64,000 nucleotides of DNA from Selaginella moellendorffii (Eukaryota > Streptophyta > Lycopodiopsida > Selaginellales > Selaginellaceae). Positions within the stretch are counted from its first letter, which is position 1, and the number at the start of each line of letters is the position of its first letter. This document shows, in pieces, positions 25,671 to 37,232 of the stretch. The stretch is from positions 3,592,443 through 3,656,442 of the forward strand of contig NW_003314265.1 in the NCBI RefSeq assembly GCF_000143415.4. Reading direction: 5' to 3'. The notes under the pieces were generated by a model. That model searched no databases. It had not been told where the DNA came from and saw only the letters and a program-made list of their open reading frames with translations. Position numbers and translations under genes: made by a program.

Positions 25671-26409
25671 TACAACTACTTAATAATAGCAAAGATACCA
25701 AGCCAATACACTACTTTTGACTAATGCAAATATTTATCATGAGGATAATATCATATTTAGTTGTGGGAGGAAGATTGTACAAGATAGAAGAAGTCAAAGT
25801 ATCAATAATGATGGCAGAGTGGTGGAGACTTATGTTGGCTACAGTAAGACTACACCATGCGATCCATGAGGATTTTTATAAGGCACTAATATTCCTATAT
25901 TAGATCTATTTATCAAGTATTTTACTAACATGACTTCATATCATAAAAAACTGACATATTCCTAAGTAGATTAGAGATCAAATTAAGCCTCCTCCAGTTG
26001 AACAAGGCTTTTATTCTCCAAAAAAACCAACTCTAAACTATTGTTAAGGCACAAAACCAACAAAAGAGCCTCAATAAAATGTTTTCTTATACATGAAACC
26101 AACAAAGAGCAAAAAAAAGTCTTCACTAGGCCTCTTCTAATGACAAGTAGAAATTGGTGCCAAATAAGTTTGAGTTTTAAAGAGACCAATGATCCAACCA
26201 AACCAAGAAAGGTCTTCAATTTTCTCTTCATGTATTGATCAAATTATCTATATTCAGCTTAAATGTTAGATTTACAAACTTTAAACATTTTGTAAGCAAA
26301 TCAAAATAGATTAAAGAATATTCAGGAATATAGCTGAATATTTTAAGATTATCCACAAATTTTTTAATTTGTATTTTATCTCTCTAGATTGCTCCATCGA
26401 TCGAGCAAC
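25671..26409. other. AT-rich sequence at the edge of the repeat compartment
   Basis: Probably still element-derived (the region 25740-25870 could be integrase-side sequence) but no motif is firm. An 82-codon minus-strand frame at 25983-26231 is Leu-rich and not recognised. GC content rises sharply at about 26390. Confidence 0.35.
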
Positions 26410-26958
26410 TCACCCCCTCGCCGGCCCGGGCTGTGGAGGGGGCGGCGGCTGGTAGACGACGATGTCATCATCGTAGTAGAGCCTTTCGGGCCTCACTCCC
26501 AAATTAAGCAACCCTTTGCGCAAGCCCGATGGTCGGATCACCATGAAGCTCAAGCACAGACCTTTGCTCTCGCGCATTCCCTTGACGAGATCCGCGATGA
26601 GCACGCGCACGCTGCCAATCAGCTTGTCTCGCACCCACGCCTTGGTGTAGATCTCGATTGTCATGCCCGCGTTGATGCCGTGGCGCTCCACCAGATCGTC
26701 CATGTCCACGTAGAATGTGAGGATCGCGTTCCAGCTCGGGTTGCGCCCGCCCTTCCTGTCCACGGGCGTCGAGAGCTTGGTTTCGTGCTGTGAATCGATC
26801 CATGCCACCGCGTAGGCTCGCGTCCGCTGGAAGTATGACACCTTGGACAGCCTCTGGGCGGAGATGATGTGAATCTCCAGCGGCCTCTTCTTGTCCGGCA
26901 CCACTTTGGGCGCCCTTCGTGGAGAGGGCGCCATGACGATCTTGGGCCGGGATCCCAT
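26410..26958 (-). CDS. single C2-domain protein (SRC2/BAP-like)
   Basis: Intronless frame of 182 codons; ATG at 26958 (MGSRPKIVMAPSPRR), with a second in-frame ATG at 26934. From about residue 27 it reads as a C2 domain: RPLEIHIISAQRLSKVSYFQ, AYAVAWIDSQHETKLSTPVD, GGRNPSWNAILTFYVDM, then MTIEIYTKAWVRDKLIGSVR and a final strand LCLSFMVIRPSGLRKGLLNL. The tail ends in a Pro-rich YQPPPPPQPGP. Plant proteins of this form bind membranes, in some cases with calcium, and act in stress or defence signalling. The aspartates needed for calcium are only partly present, so binding may be calcium-independent (inference). It stands at the border of the AT-rich compartment, head-to-head with the RBBP6-like gene. 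Confidence 0.8.
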   Translation of the reverse strand: MGSRPKIVMAPSPRRAPKVVPDKKRPLEIHIISAQRLSKVSYFQRTRAYAVAWIDSQHETKLSTPVDRKGGRNPSWNAILTFYVDMDDLVERHGINAGMTIEIYTKAWVRDKLIGSVRVLIADLVKGMRESKGLCLSFMVIRPSGLRKGLLNLGVRPERLYYDDDIVVYQPPPPPQPGPARG

Positions 26959-27886
26959 AGGAAATCCCTTGAAATCCCTCCCGATTCACCGGAATTGGTC
27001 GATATTTCGAGCTGGATCGATCGTATCGACCGTGAATTGGCCAGAGAAGCTCTTCTCTCTAGCGAAGAACACAAGAAAGGATTAGGGCTCCATGCATCCA
27101 GCCAAGAAGAGAGCAACGGCGCTTACCGAATCGAGCCGAAAATCTCAATCCAGGGCTCCAAGCGATGATTTCGCGAGGAATCTTCAGCACCGGATCCTCC
27201 TCCTCCTCCTGGTGATCACGATCGACCGGTGAATGATCGTCGCCATGCGCTCCTCGAGCACGCGCGGCGAGAAAATTCTCGTGCTCGTGCAATAGTGACT
27301 GGCGATCCACCGGCCTGTGCCAGTGACCTATAAGCCTTTCCACCGGCTGCTCACAGAGAAGATAATTACAAAATGTGTGTTTGTGTGTGTTGTGTGTGTT
27401 CTATTTGGTAGCTATATAACGCCCAGGTTTACGTTGGTAACCTGTTATTTAATACGCGGTAAAATCGAAAAAAGTAAGAACTCGGTTAGGAAAAGATAAA
27501 GACAATTGTTCTCCGCCTCTTGTTTAAGAGAGACTTAAGCCTCGGCCGTATGATTATGGTTTATGCTTTGAGAATCAGGCATCTCAAATCTCAGCCGCTC
27601 GATCAAAGCGAATATCCTGAGCTTAAACCCTAGAGTCGGCCTTGAATCTTGGCCGTGCGATCCTAAACCCTGGAAATATCTTCAGATATCTATGTCTGCT
27701 GTGGACGAGTTTGTTTCTTCGTTGCGTTGTTGGGGGCGAGCCCTAGGTGTGGCACAGCTAGGGTTTGGTGTGGCGCCGGGGCGCTCATCGCTGGGCGCTC
27801 CCACGCATTCTGTCAGCCAAGGCGCGGTATCGATCGATTCTTTGCTGCCGCGCTCATCCCTGTGAGTGATTTCCTGGCGAATTGGA
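26959..27886. promoter_or_regulatory. divergent spacer of the C2 and RBBP6-like genes
   Basis: No supported gene. A GT-rich run lies at 27376-27400. Minus-strand frames at 26504-27343 are shadows of the C2 gene or its leader. The part from about 27700 is probably the RBBP6-like 5' leader. Confidence 0.35.
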
Positions 27887-30800
27887 ATGGCAATGGCGGT
27901 GCATTACAAGTTTAAGAGCGCCAAGGACTTCGACTCGGTGCCTATCGATGAGCATTGCATCTCCATTGGCAAGCTCAAGGAGAAGATTTTGCTCAAGCTC
28001 AAGCTGGGCAATGCGTCGTCGGATTTCGATTTGGTGGTTTCCAAGCCCGACACGGATGAAGGTTTGGATTTTTCTATCTTCTTGGCCCGCTGTTTTGATA
28101 TTCTTTTTGATACCAGAATACTTGGATGAAGAGTTTATGCTCTGGGAGAATACGTCCGTTCTTGTAAGGAGAGTTCCTCGAAAGGCGATCGTGCAGGAAG
28201 CTGCTACCGAGTAAGCTGTTTGTGGTTGCTCGTTTCTTTCTCTTTTTTCATTTCTAAACTTTTTTTTTTTTCTTCTTTTCCAGGGCTGGCAAAATTAGTC
28301 CAGTCTGTATTACATCCGAGGAGGACGACAGGATAAAGGAGTTCGTCGACTCCTCCGCTGCAGAATGGCTTCGGTCAGTTTTTTATTGAATGCTCTCCGT
28401 TTTTAGCAAGTCTAAAGGCAGCCAAAATTTGCAGACAGACGAATGAAAATCAAGGACCGGGTGGTTCAGGTTTGCAGTTTGTTTAGTTTTTTTCTTTTTT
28501 CTTTGTGATTTTACTCATGGTTTAGTTCTATAGGATCTAGTTTTCAAAAGAAGGTTCCACACCAGGGGTACATTTGCCATCGCTGTGGAGTTGCAGGTAG
28601 TAAAAAGCTCATGCATAGTAAATACTGGAAACATTGTTTCTTGTGGTCAGGCCATTTTATTCAGCATTGTCCAACGAACGGCGATCCTTCATATGACGTG
28701 AAGAAAATGAAGATGCCGAGCGGGATTCCTAGGACGATGCTCGTCGCAAATCCTGATGGGTCCTATGCCTTACCAACCGGTGAAGCGGCAGCAATGCAAC
28801 CAAACGAGTTCGTGCTTTGAATTGTCTACTATGAACTTATGCTAATTTGCTTGCTTCAGGGATGCTTTTGCAAAGGAGATTGAGGGAGTTATTCCTAGCG
28901 AACCTATTACGGACGTACCTTCTGAACTTCGCTGCCCTTTATGTCAAAATGCTCTCAAAGACGCGGTTCTTACTAGCAAATGCTGCTTTAAGAGTTATTG
29001 CGATACATGTAAGTTTGTTTCTGATGGTCATTGTGTTTTTTATGTTTTATGTTTGTTCACTAGGCATTCGTAACGTGCTTTTGGAGAAGACCACGTGTGT
29101 ATGTGGAGCCAAAAACATTCGAGCTGACGACCTGCTACCTAACAAGACATTGCGCGAGACTGTTGATCGGCTGCTGTCAGGGGCAGCTTTGCCTTTGGTG
29201 AACACCACGAAAGCTGAAAAGCCTCAATCGCAAGGTTGCTTTGTCCTACCTTTGTTGCTCAGGCTGTTTTACGTACTTTATACAGCTTCTGCAGATTCGA
29301 CGACAACGCATGTTGCTGTTGCTGATGGAAAAGCTGACGAAGGGAAAGATGAGTTCGAAGACGTGGAGGAGGTGGATTACGACGAGGAAGGTTTTGATGA
29401 TCTGAATATTGACGATTTGGACATAGACGGAGAGCAGTCTGAGAAGACTCCGGAGTCGGATGCTACGAAAGCCCTTGCTGAAGCTGTCGAGGACAAAAGG
29501 TCCCCTGATGTCGCGGTAAAATCGAAGGAAGAGATCCATGACCAGCCTGGTACGATATATTTTCCTTCCTTCAGTACGGACTTTGTAACTCAGTGATGGT
29601 TGATGCATGTAGAGACTAAAATGGAGATGGAGGGCGTTGAACCTTCGAAACGCTCTGGTATCTACTGGGAATGTTTGTGCTCGCTTTTGACATCGTGTCT
29701 TGTCGTTGTCAGATGATCGGCAGGTGATACCAAAGCAACGCTCCGACGGTCGTGGGAATCCTTATGCCGTGCAGTACGCAGGATACTGGTCGGCGTCCCA
29801 TATGATTGGGGATCCTGCTTGTAGACCTCCTCCTTATGGCTACGCTGGCTACTTTCCCGGATGCTTTCCGGCGCCCGCGCAATTTCCCTTTCAGCCGTAA
29901 GTCTCACATCGGTTCCCGCCTTCGACTTAACAGCTCTGTGCTTCCAAATGCCAGCTTTCCGGGGCCAAAATCGTCCAACAGGCCGCTGTCGCGGGAAGAG
30001 TTCGAGGCAAGAAAGGCCGACATCCAACGCAACCGCGGACACACGAACAGGTTTGCTCTTTCTTAAAGCTGCAAGCTCGTCCTCACTCTTTTCACGCAGA
30101 AACCGTGTCCGTGGCGAGGGATTTTACCAGGTAAGTAACTAACAAGCCCGGCATTTGTACCTATTAATACTTATGAGCAGATGCCCGATCGACGAGGCGG
30201 ACGTCACGGTCGCGCCTACAAGCCACGGAGCAAGAGCCCCCCGCGCCGGAGGAGGAGCCCGGATAGGCAGAGGCTCCAAAGTAGCAGTCCTCCCAGGCGA
30301 GAGAGCACGAGTCCACCCAAATCCAGGCCTCGCAGAAGCATGAGCCCGGCCAGGAGAAGCAGCCCCGCCAGGCGTCGCCAGAGTCCTGTGGCGAGAAGCC
30401 ACCACCACCACGACCACCACCAGCTGAGCCCGAGACTACGCTCCAGGAGCAAGAGCCCTCCTCGTCCTCTCCGGAGCGCGGGTATCAACAGGAGGCCGCC
30501 TCCTCACAGGGAGATGGATACAAGCCGGTGGAGTCCACAGCGGTGCCGACGCTACGGCGTTTCCAAGGTGGAGGAGAAGTTCTCGGCCAAGGAAGTTGTG
30601 AGGGAGAGTGCCTCCATGTCGGTCAGGGAGTGGCACGGCGGCAGCAGCAGGGGGTTTGTCGACTTGTCCCCCCGGAGGGAGCGGGAAATGATGGCCAGGG
30701 ATCTTTACGACGATGATGTCAGGCTTGTTGGCAGAGCGCCAGAAGAGCGCTACGTAGCTCCTTCAAAGGCGATGGTGGTGAGGCCTACGTACATTGACGA

Positions 30801-31749
30801 CAATGAGAATGGTCTGAGGCGTCCTCCAGTGGTGAGGAAGAAAATGGTGGCGAGGATGGCTCAGCGCGAGTCGTTTGGTGTGATGCGGAGGCCCGGTGGC
30901 GGCGTTGTGGACGGCATTTTTTATGGGATGGAGGTTCCAGCCAGGAGGACGAAGTCTGTTCTCCGGGCCGCGAGAGGGGCGTCGGCGGAGCTTCTGGACG
31001 ACGTGTTGGAGGACAGGCGGTATATTGAAGAGGAGGAGACGAGGCAGAGGCCCGTGGTGGCGCTCCAGCAGAGGATGCAACGAAAGAAGAGCTTGATGCT
31101 AGTGAGAGCCGGAGCCGACGACGAGGAGGATGAGGATGAGGTGCCTGTGACTGTCCAGAGGAGGGCAGTGTTTGCGAGACCAGATGGTCTCCAGCGGCAG
31201 AGGTGCTTGGACGAGGAGGAGGAGGAGGATGAGCAGTGGATCGTGCACAGGACTTCCAAGTCGTGCATGCCGAGAAAGAGGCAGCGGGCACTGGGACCCA
31301 GGGCGAAGGCAATGGCTCGCCAGAGGATGGCTCTGTTGGAAGAAGAAGAAGAAGAAGTTGATGGTGGTGGTGGCGAGGAGTATGATGAGTTTGATGAGGA
31401 CGATAATGGTATGGATGGCAATGAGGAAGACGAGGAAATGGAAGTGTCTCTTCCCATGAAGAGGAGGAGGTTGCTTGCAAAGCAGCGAGCACTCTTGCAG
31501 CAGCAGGCTGGGAATCTCGCCATGAGCAGGGGGAAAAGGAAGAAGATGAAAGCCGGGCAGGCGGTGAATGGTGGTGGAGCTCAAAACAACAACCAATGTA
31601 AAATAGTGAAAAGCGTTTTTGAAAGGATTAGTTTCACCAGCACAGCGAACACGAACAGGGCCGGGAAGAAGAAGCTTACCAAGTCAGGTGGTGGCGGTGG
31701 ATCGGGAGGAGGACCGAGAACGGTGGTGTTCTACGGGGACGTATCGTGA
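27887..31749 (+). CDS. RBBP6/PQT3-like E3 ubiquitin ligase (DWNN - CCHC - RING) with long RS-rich tail
   Basis: ATG at 27887 (MAMAVHYKFKSAKDFDSVPI), the typical start of the DWNN ubiquitin-like domain. Later exons give a zinc knuckle (YICHRCGVAGHFIQHCPTNG) and a U-box/RING-like finger (LRCPLCQNALKDAVLTSKCC, then KSYCDTCIR and CVCGAKN). An acidic segment (DVEEVDYDEEGFDDLNIDDL) and a Pro/Tyr-rich part (GYAGYFPGCFPAPAQFPFQP) follow. The last exon (from 30181) stays in frame after GEGFYQ and adds about 520 residues: SR/RS-rich (RSKSPPRRRRSP; RRSMSPARRSSPARRR), then a long charged tail with Glu runs. RBBP6/Mpe1 proteins act in mRNA 3'-end processing and ubiquitination; plant PQT3 is the nearest named relative I recall. 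About ten exons. Fusion of the final exon to the same gene is supported by matching splice phase. Confidence 0.83.
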
Positions 31750-33326
31750 TCATAGAGGTACTCGCTCCCTCTTCACTAAGTTTTTGGTTTATCTGTAGGT
31801 AGTTACTTCTCGGCCGCGAGCTCTGTTTATATACGATTAGTTCCGCTGCGTCTTATGTTCTGTGTTTTGTGTTTCAAGGACTTACGTAGGTGGATCGCTG
31901 GTGGCCGGCTGAGCTTGGGATAACTCGTTACGATTTATGATCTGCCTGCGAATAATTTCCTTCGCTTGCCTAGGTAGGGGAAAAATATATATCCTTTCTT
32001 TGTCCCGTTGAGGCAGGTGACAATAATGCAAAGATCTGAGAGATTTAACGAGCAAAGGTACCTTGTAGAAACGAGCCGGCCAGTGGCGCTGGCCGCTGCA
32101 GAGAGAAAGAAGATACGCATGCATAACAAGGGCGTACAACTTAGATTCCGATGATTACGTACCTGCGGTGAAAGCGAAGAGTTGCATAAGTACGAGTTGT
32201 GCACGTAAGGTGCGGGGTGGGACCTCAGGGTGATACTACTAAACGTACAGAATGATAGAAAGAAGTCTTTCTTTGTGGTGATTCCTACCTGCAAAGACAC
32301 AATCTCTGTCTTAGGACAGTTCTATATAAACTTCAAACCTTTCCACGATACGTGATGGAGTGGTCGGGCCGTTGTCATTATCCTTGCACGAAGAGGCTCT
32401 GGATTTTAAATGTATACCTTTTCTCTGGCGGACGACAGTTAGCTGCGCAGTTGACAAAGAAAAATAAAAACATACCCCCATTAACTGTCAAACCAGCAGA
32501 TTTTGTGGAGCCGTCTGTGTCGTCCAGCGAAGACAAAGTCACTTTTTTTTATAGTGAGCGCTCGGCACCTGGTTGGCTTCCCCTGGATCCACACACAGAG
32601 ACACCCACTTTAGTACACGAAAAAGGAAGTACACGGACATATGCCAGTGGAAAGGATAAAGATGACGATGATTAGCGGCCTGCGGTGAAAGCGATGTGCG
32701 TGTGTAATCCTTCGTACCTATGCACGTCCAGGAATCTTGCGCAACTCGCCGCCGCCGCCGCAACCTCCTTGACTGCGTTGATGTGTTCTATCCCGCGCAC
32801 GTCGCTCTGACCGGACCTTCCTCCCCAGATATAGGTGGGTCCTGCTTGTCCGCTAGCTTCCCCTTGCTTGGGAGCATAAAACAACGCACCTGGATACGCT
32901 CACGTGCACAAAAGAATAACTGCTGCTGGTGGTACCACACAACCTGCCTGCAAGAGGAGCAATCGCCACAAGTCAAAACCAAATCTGGAGTTGGCATTAA
33001 GTCAAGAAAGTGAGCCCTCCCTGCTTGCTTGCATTAGCTGGCCGGCCTTTTACGCCCCGGAATGTGGTACCTACACATCCACTACGAAAACAAGAAGACG
33101 ATGGATGGATGGATGGATGGATGGAAAGAAAAAAAGCGGCATTTATACTGACCTCGTCCTTTCTGAGTAATAGCCGGAAAATATACACAGGCCCTCTCGT
33201 CTCTGTAACCGTCTCCACGTGGTAGAAGTCCAAACGGCAGCCCAATGAATAACTACTTCAGCTGAAACCCCCAGTCCTGCATTGTGTATATAAGGGCTGG
33301 AGCGAGCTCTCTCGCCTCGGCCGGTG
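31750..33326. other. spacer with an unassigned ORF and microsatellite
   Basis: No recognised gene. A TATATAAA at about 32323-32330 stands 25 bp before an ATG at 32355 that opens 106 codons of unknown kind. CCTGCGGTGAAAGCGA recurs at about 32162 and 32680. (GGAT)n lies at about 33101-33124. The last 120 bp are the promoter of the next gene. Confidence 0.35.
33215..33294 (+). promoter_or_regulatory. G-box and TATA box of the 33.3 kb gene
   Basis: CCACGTGG at 33215-33222 and TATATAAG at 33287-33294. The first ATG follows 33 bp after the TATA box, so the leader must be very short. Confidence 0.6.
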
Positions 33327-34629
33327 ATGAAGCCTAATGGGTCATATCAGGACCAGGAAGCATACCCGGAATTGCCCGTGCCCGAGGAAGCCGCCTATAC
33401 CAAAGACTGGAGGACCTTTGCACATCCGGCCATGGACGATATCTGACTTCCCCCACCGCCGGCGCCAGTTCCTGCTCAGAGAATCAAAGAGAGTCATTCC
33501 AGACGACGACGAGTACTTCGGCCAAAAGTGCACCGACATTACCGAAACACAGCGGCACCTGGTCCCGCTGCACGCGTTGCATCCCAATCTGCTCAACGCC
33601 CCGGACCCGTTCCACAACAGGAAGGTGACGTCCGTCACCGAGTACATCTCGCACATGGGAAAGCCGCGGACGGGACCTCTGATAACAACGGAAGCGTCAC
33701 CTTATCACGGGAACAAAGCAACGAGCATCACCGAGTACCTGAGGTATGTGCCTCCCGCACACCTGGGAAAGGATGGACAGGACGCCGTCTTGCCTCACTA
33801 CGGGATAAAGGCCACTGACGCCACTGGTGCGTTTGACGAGCGGGCTGAGCCGACCATCTTGACTTACATGCTGCCACATCGTCCGAAGACCGCACCCACG
33901 GTCGTCTTCCCGCAGCATGTAAGCCCAGCGGTCCTGGTCAATGCGATAGCGGAGAGAAGACGGATGTTCCTGGAGAAGCCGCAGCCGCCTTCCATGCCGA
34001 ATTCTGCAAGAGCACCCGACAAATCAGCACCAATGGGCGAAGCTTTGGTGAATACCGGTTGTAGTACTGCGAGGTCCGACGCGGGTATAAGCTATGGAGA
34101 TACGACTGCTCGCCCGAAGACTGCTTCTTCTCTCCCAGAAACAAAGCCGTCAGCTCCAATGAGCGCAAGGCTACCGGAGAGTTCCTGTCCCACTCCTCGG
34201 TCCGACCGTGCTGCTCCACCAACACCGAAGTCTTCTAGACCAAACACTGCAAATGATGCTCAAACGATGAGAACCATTGGCAAAACTGGTATTGACCAAA
34301 CACCGAGGACCCCAACCGTTACTGATGTAAGGACAGCACCTGGAGTGGCAACAACAGGCGGCATCCAGACACCTTGGTCTCCTGCTCGTTCCTGTGCCAG
34401 CACATCCAGGTCCAATGCCAGTGGCAAGTTAAGCTCAAACGGTTCCGAAACACCAGCATCTGTGTCAACTACACCTCTTTGCGGTGAGCCTTCAAGAAAC
34501 CAGAAGCCCTGCGGAGCTGAGTTGTTGTCCAAGGCTGCTGAGAAACTCGGACCGGACAAGATTCAGAGGATAACCAATTGGAAGGGCCTCTTTGCCGAGT
34601 CCAAACCAAGGATGGCATGGAGATGTTAG
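33327..34629 (+). CDS. unknown Thr/Ser/Pro-rich protein with repeated K[AC]T[SD]-[IV]TE motif; possible frameshift near 33440
   Basis: A 431-codon frame runs from ATG 33337 to the stop at 34627-34629, without introns. Residues about 45-200 hold four copies of a motif: FGQKCTDITET, HNRKVTSVTEYISH, YHGNKATSITEYLRY and HYGIKATDATGAF, about 35-45 residues apart. The second half is low-complexity Thr/Ser/Pro/Arg (TPRSDRAAPPTPKSSRPNTA) and ends NWKGLFAESKPRMAW. I do not recognise the family. Short repeats around Tyr-Gly-x-Lys remind me of axonemal microtubule-binding proteins, which would fit a plant with flagellate sperm, but this is a guess. The frame opened by ATG 33327 gives more protein-like sequence (PELPVPEEAAYTKDWRTFA) up to a stop at about 33444, while the long frame there is Arg/Pro-rich, suggesting a one-base shift. 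Confidence 0.55.
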
Positions 34630-34679
34630 CCTAGGACGACCTGTACATTTACTGGAAAGGAAAAACTGAACCTTCTAGC

Positions 34680-36061
34680 TCAGTGATGCTTGAGATTCCA
34701 CTGGATATTGCATCTCGTTTTCAACATCCTCACAAGATGGCAGGCCTTCGGACTGTCATCGAGGACAAATCTGTAAAGCTTAAGGAGTTCCTGCATATCG
34801 CAAGTGTCAAAGAAGAGGCAACAAGATTGCTGGCAACAAGACTACCTGGATACAGCATTCCGAGGCTCTTGCGGTGAATTGGACGCCTGTATTCCTCTGT
34901 AAAAGCAGGCATATGAGAAACACGAACGAAATACCGTTGATACATACCTTTAAGAGCTCCCTCACATTAGCATCTATTCCCTCAAAGCGAAAGGCCAGGG
35001 TGATCGAGGACACGGCTAATGCTGCAGGCCTAAATCTGAGCATTTCGTATTCGGTGAGTGAGAGACACGCCAGGAACTCTGCGGTTCTAGCGATTTTGGT
35101 GCTCGCGTTGACGCCTTCAAGATAATACCTTCACAGCGGAGTACATTACATAAAAGAGAATTAACTCCAAAAAACCAAACCTTAGAAAGATCATTGCAGT
35201 TGGCACTTCACACTTGTAGCAAATCGCCTCCAGTAAAATGCGTTCGGCAGTAAGAACGTCATGGATCTTATAGCGAAAGAGCTCGCTGAGCTGAAGAACA
35301 GGCCTGATTTAACCAAAACATTAAACACCAAGTCAAGTCACAGGATTACTCACGAGAACTTCGCCTTGTTCTCTTCATATTTGATGGCCACGGCCATGCA
35401 TGCAACGGCAAATATCCCAAGTACGCTCTTCGCGATGCAGTTCTTCATAGCCAGTAAAAGCATATCCAAAAACGTCGTTGCGAGAAAAACTGTCTCGTTG
35501 TGTACTGCCATGCACTAAATGGAGCTAGACGAGTAGAAAGAAAAAGCTCTAGAAATTACATTAAAGTACCTGGAAGAACTTTACGACGATAGATCCTCTC
35601 GCTACGGAGTCCAAGCAACATGTATCATCCAAATATCCCCATAGAAGCGTCTGCTTCGCTTCTAGATGAAGCAATGCTTCCACATGGTCCAGACGGAGCC
35701 TCTGATAAACAAAGCATTAGAGAATTTCCAGCAGTAGCATCAAGAAATCGATGACCTTGTTGGCATTTTGGGATGTATCACTCGTAATACAGCTTCCATC
35801 GCTGCCGCTGCTGGTGCTACCACTGGCAGAACATTGGCCTCTCTTCCTCTTCTTCACAGGGACGAGAAGTTGAGCATCACGCTCTCTAGCGGACGGAATG
35901 CGATCGAAATCTACAAGACAACAGCGATTATCGTTACCAGGCACCACGATTTCACTGATTTCCAGCGCGATGTACCCGGCCGCCTCGAAAATCTTGCGCA
36001 TCGAGGCCTCCATTGCAACTCCCAGGCGCCGGCCTCGCAGCGCGCCATTTTCCCTGCTCAA
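34680..36061 (-). CDS. divergent cyclin
   Basis: Minus strand, ATG at 36061 (MSRENGALRGRRLGVAMEAS), stop TGA at 34680-34682. A basic/Ser-rich head (VKKRKRGQCSASGSTSSGS) precedes the cyclin fold: FLDMLLLAMKNCIAKSVLGI, FAVACMAVAIKYEENKAKFS (the helix-3 KYEE signature), ELFRYKIHDVLTAERILLEA, then EVPTAMIFLR and the second fold AEFLACLSLTEYEMLRFRPA. The last exon reads CIQELLKLYRFVLDDSPKAC. About six exons; introns mostly 50-60 bp with GT-AG borders (for example one of about 55 bp near 34800). Cyclins activate CDKs; the layout is nearest mitotic or SDS-type cyclins, but I cannot place the class. No destruction box is evident in the part read. It converges with the 33.3 kb gene 50 bp away. Confidence 0.72.
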
Positions 36062-36929
36062 AAATCCCCCAAAACCCTAGCGAGCGGCTCAACGGACAGG
36101 ATCGCGTGAAGGGAGTCAACCATTTGAAAAACGCAACGCCCTTGGCGCCAGGCGCCGGCTGGCTATTCCAAACCGGAAGGCCGAATGGCCAGCTCATTCC
36201 GTTCCGGAATCCGCCAACCCCTTTGCTAGATACAGCGGCGACGCTAAAATGTGCCAGTGCTGCTAAAGCCATTGTGTGTGTGTGTGTAAGCATCCTTCTC
36301 GTCGCCCACAACACCACACACACACACTCACGACGCAACACTCTACGCGTCACTCATTGGCCCTCAAATCCCTAATTTCTCTTTGGGCGGGATGCTTGGC
36401 GCTTGGCGCTGGCTGCTCGAGCTGCTGGATTAGATGGAGGCGGCGGCAGCTAGCAGCTCCACAGATCAGGGGATGCTTCGTCGGCGAGAATGCTAGCGGA
36501 ACGCTTCCATAGGGGTAAGCTAGGGTTTTTCGCCGCGCGCCTGTGCGGGGAGCTAGGGCGGTAGCTCCGGAGGGCCCGAGAGCAGCAGTAGCAAGATCTA
36601 TCGCTGGCGTCGTCGCTCTAGGCTGTGGATTGTCGGCAATGGAAACCTCGGAGGCCGTGCATTTCGTTCGAGACGATGCCGTCGCGCGTCAAAAACCCTG
36701 GATAGGGTTTTTGTAGATTCTGGAAGGAGAGAGCTAGCGTCTCATCCCATCTCGGTCAATGCCTGAGGAGGAAAAACTAGCTCTTCTCACGATACTTCTT
36801 CTGGTAAGCTTATTCATTAATTTCCATGTTTTCTCTTCTTTTATCCTTCACCTGTAACTCATCTTCTTTCGGTTTTCCCTTTTTTTCCATTCAGATAAAC
36901 GAAAACATTTGGTGACAAGCGGTTTCTCC
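36062..36929. promoter_or_regulatory. divergent spacer of the cyclin and Q-rich genes, with leader intron
   Basis: (TG)n at 36273-36288 and (AC)n at 36314-36328 face each other. The Q-rich gene's leader appears to contain an intron of about 93 bp (GTAAGC at about 36804 to CAG at 36896). Confidence 0.4.
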
Positions 36930-37197
36930 ATGTTTCAAAATGGTATGTCTGAAGAGGTTCAGAACTACTTTGTGCAGGAGGATGCTTCACCTGCTAGGCC
37001 ATACCGTGGTGATCAGGGAATTTTTCGGAATCAGTTTGTCGATGCGAGGACGCAGATGATGGGCCACCAGCATTTCTCATATGCTGGAGCTGCATTACCT
37101 CACAAGATCCCCAATGGGGATTTTTTCGATCCCAGGTTGCAAAATAGGGGACAGTTTCATCAACAACAACAGCAGCAGCAGTTCTTTGATCCTGTTC

Positions 37198-37232
<35 letters not shown>

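Noticed and set aside
30785-31523. long minus-strand Ser/His-rich frames
   Set aside because: Shadows of the Glu/Arg-rich tail of the RBBP6-like gene.
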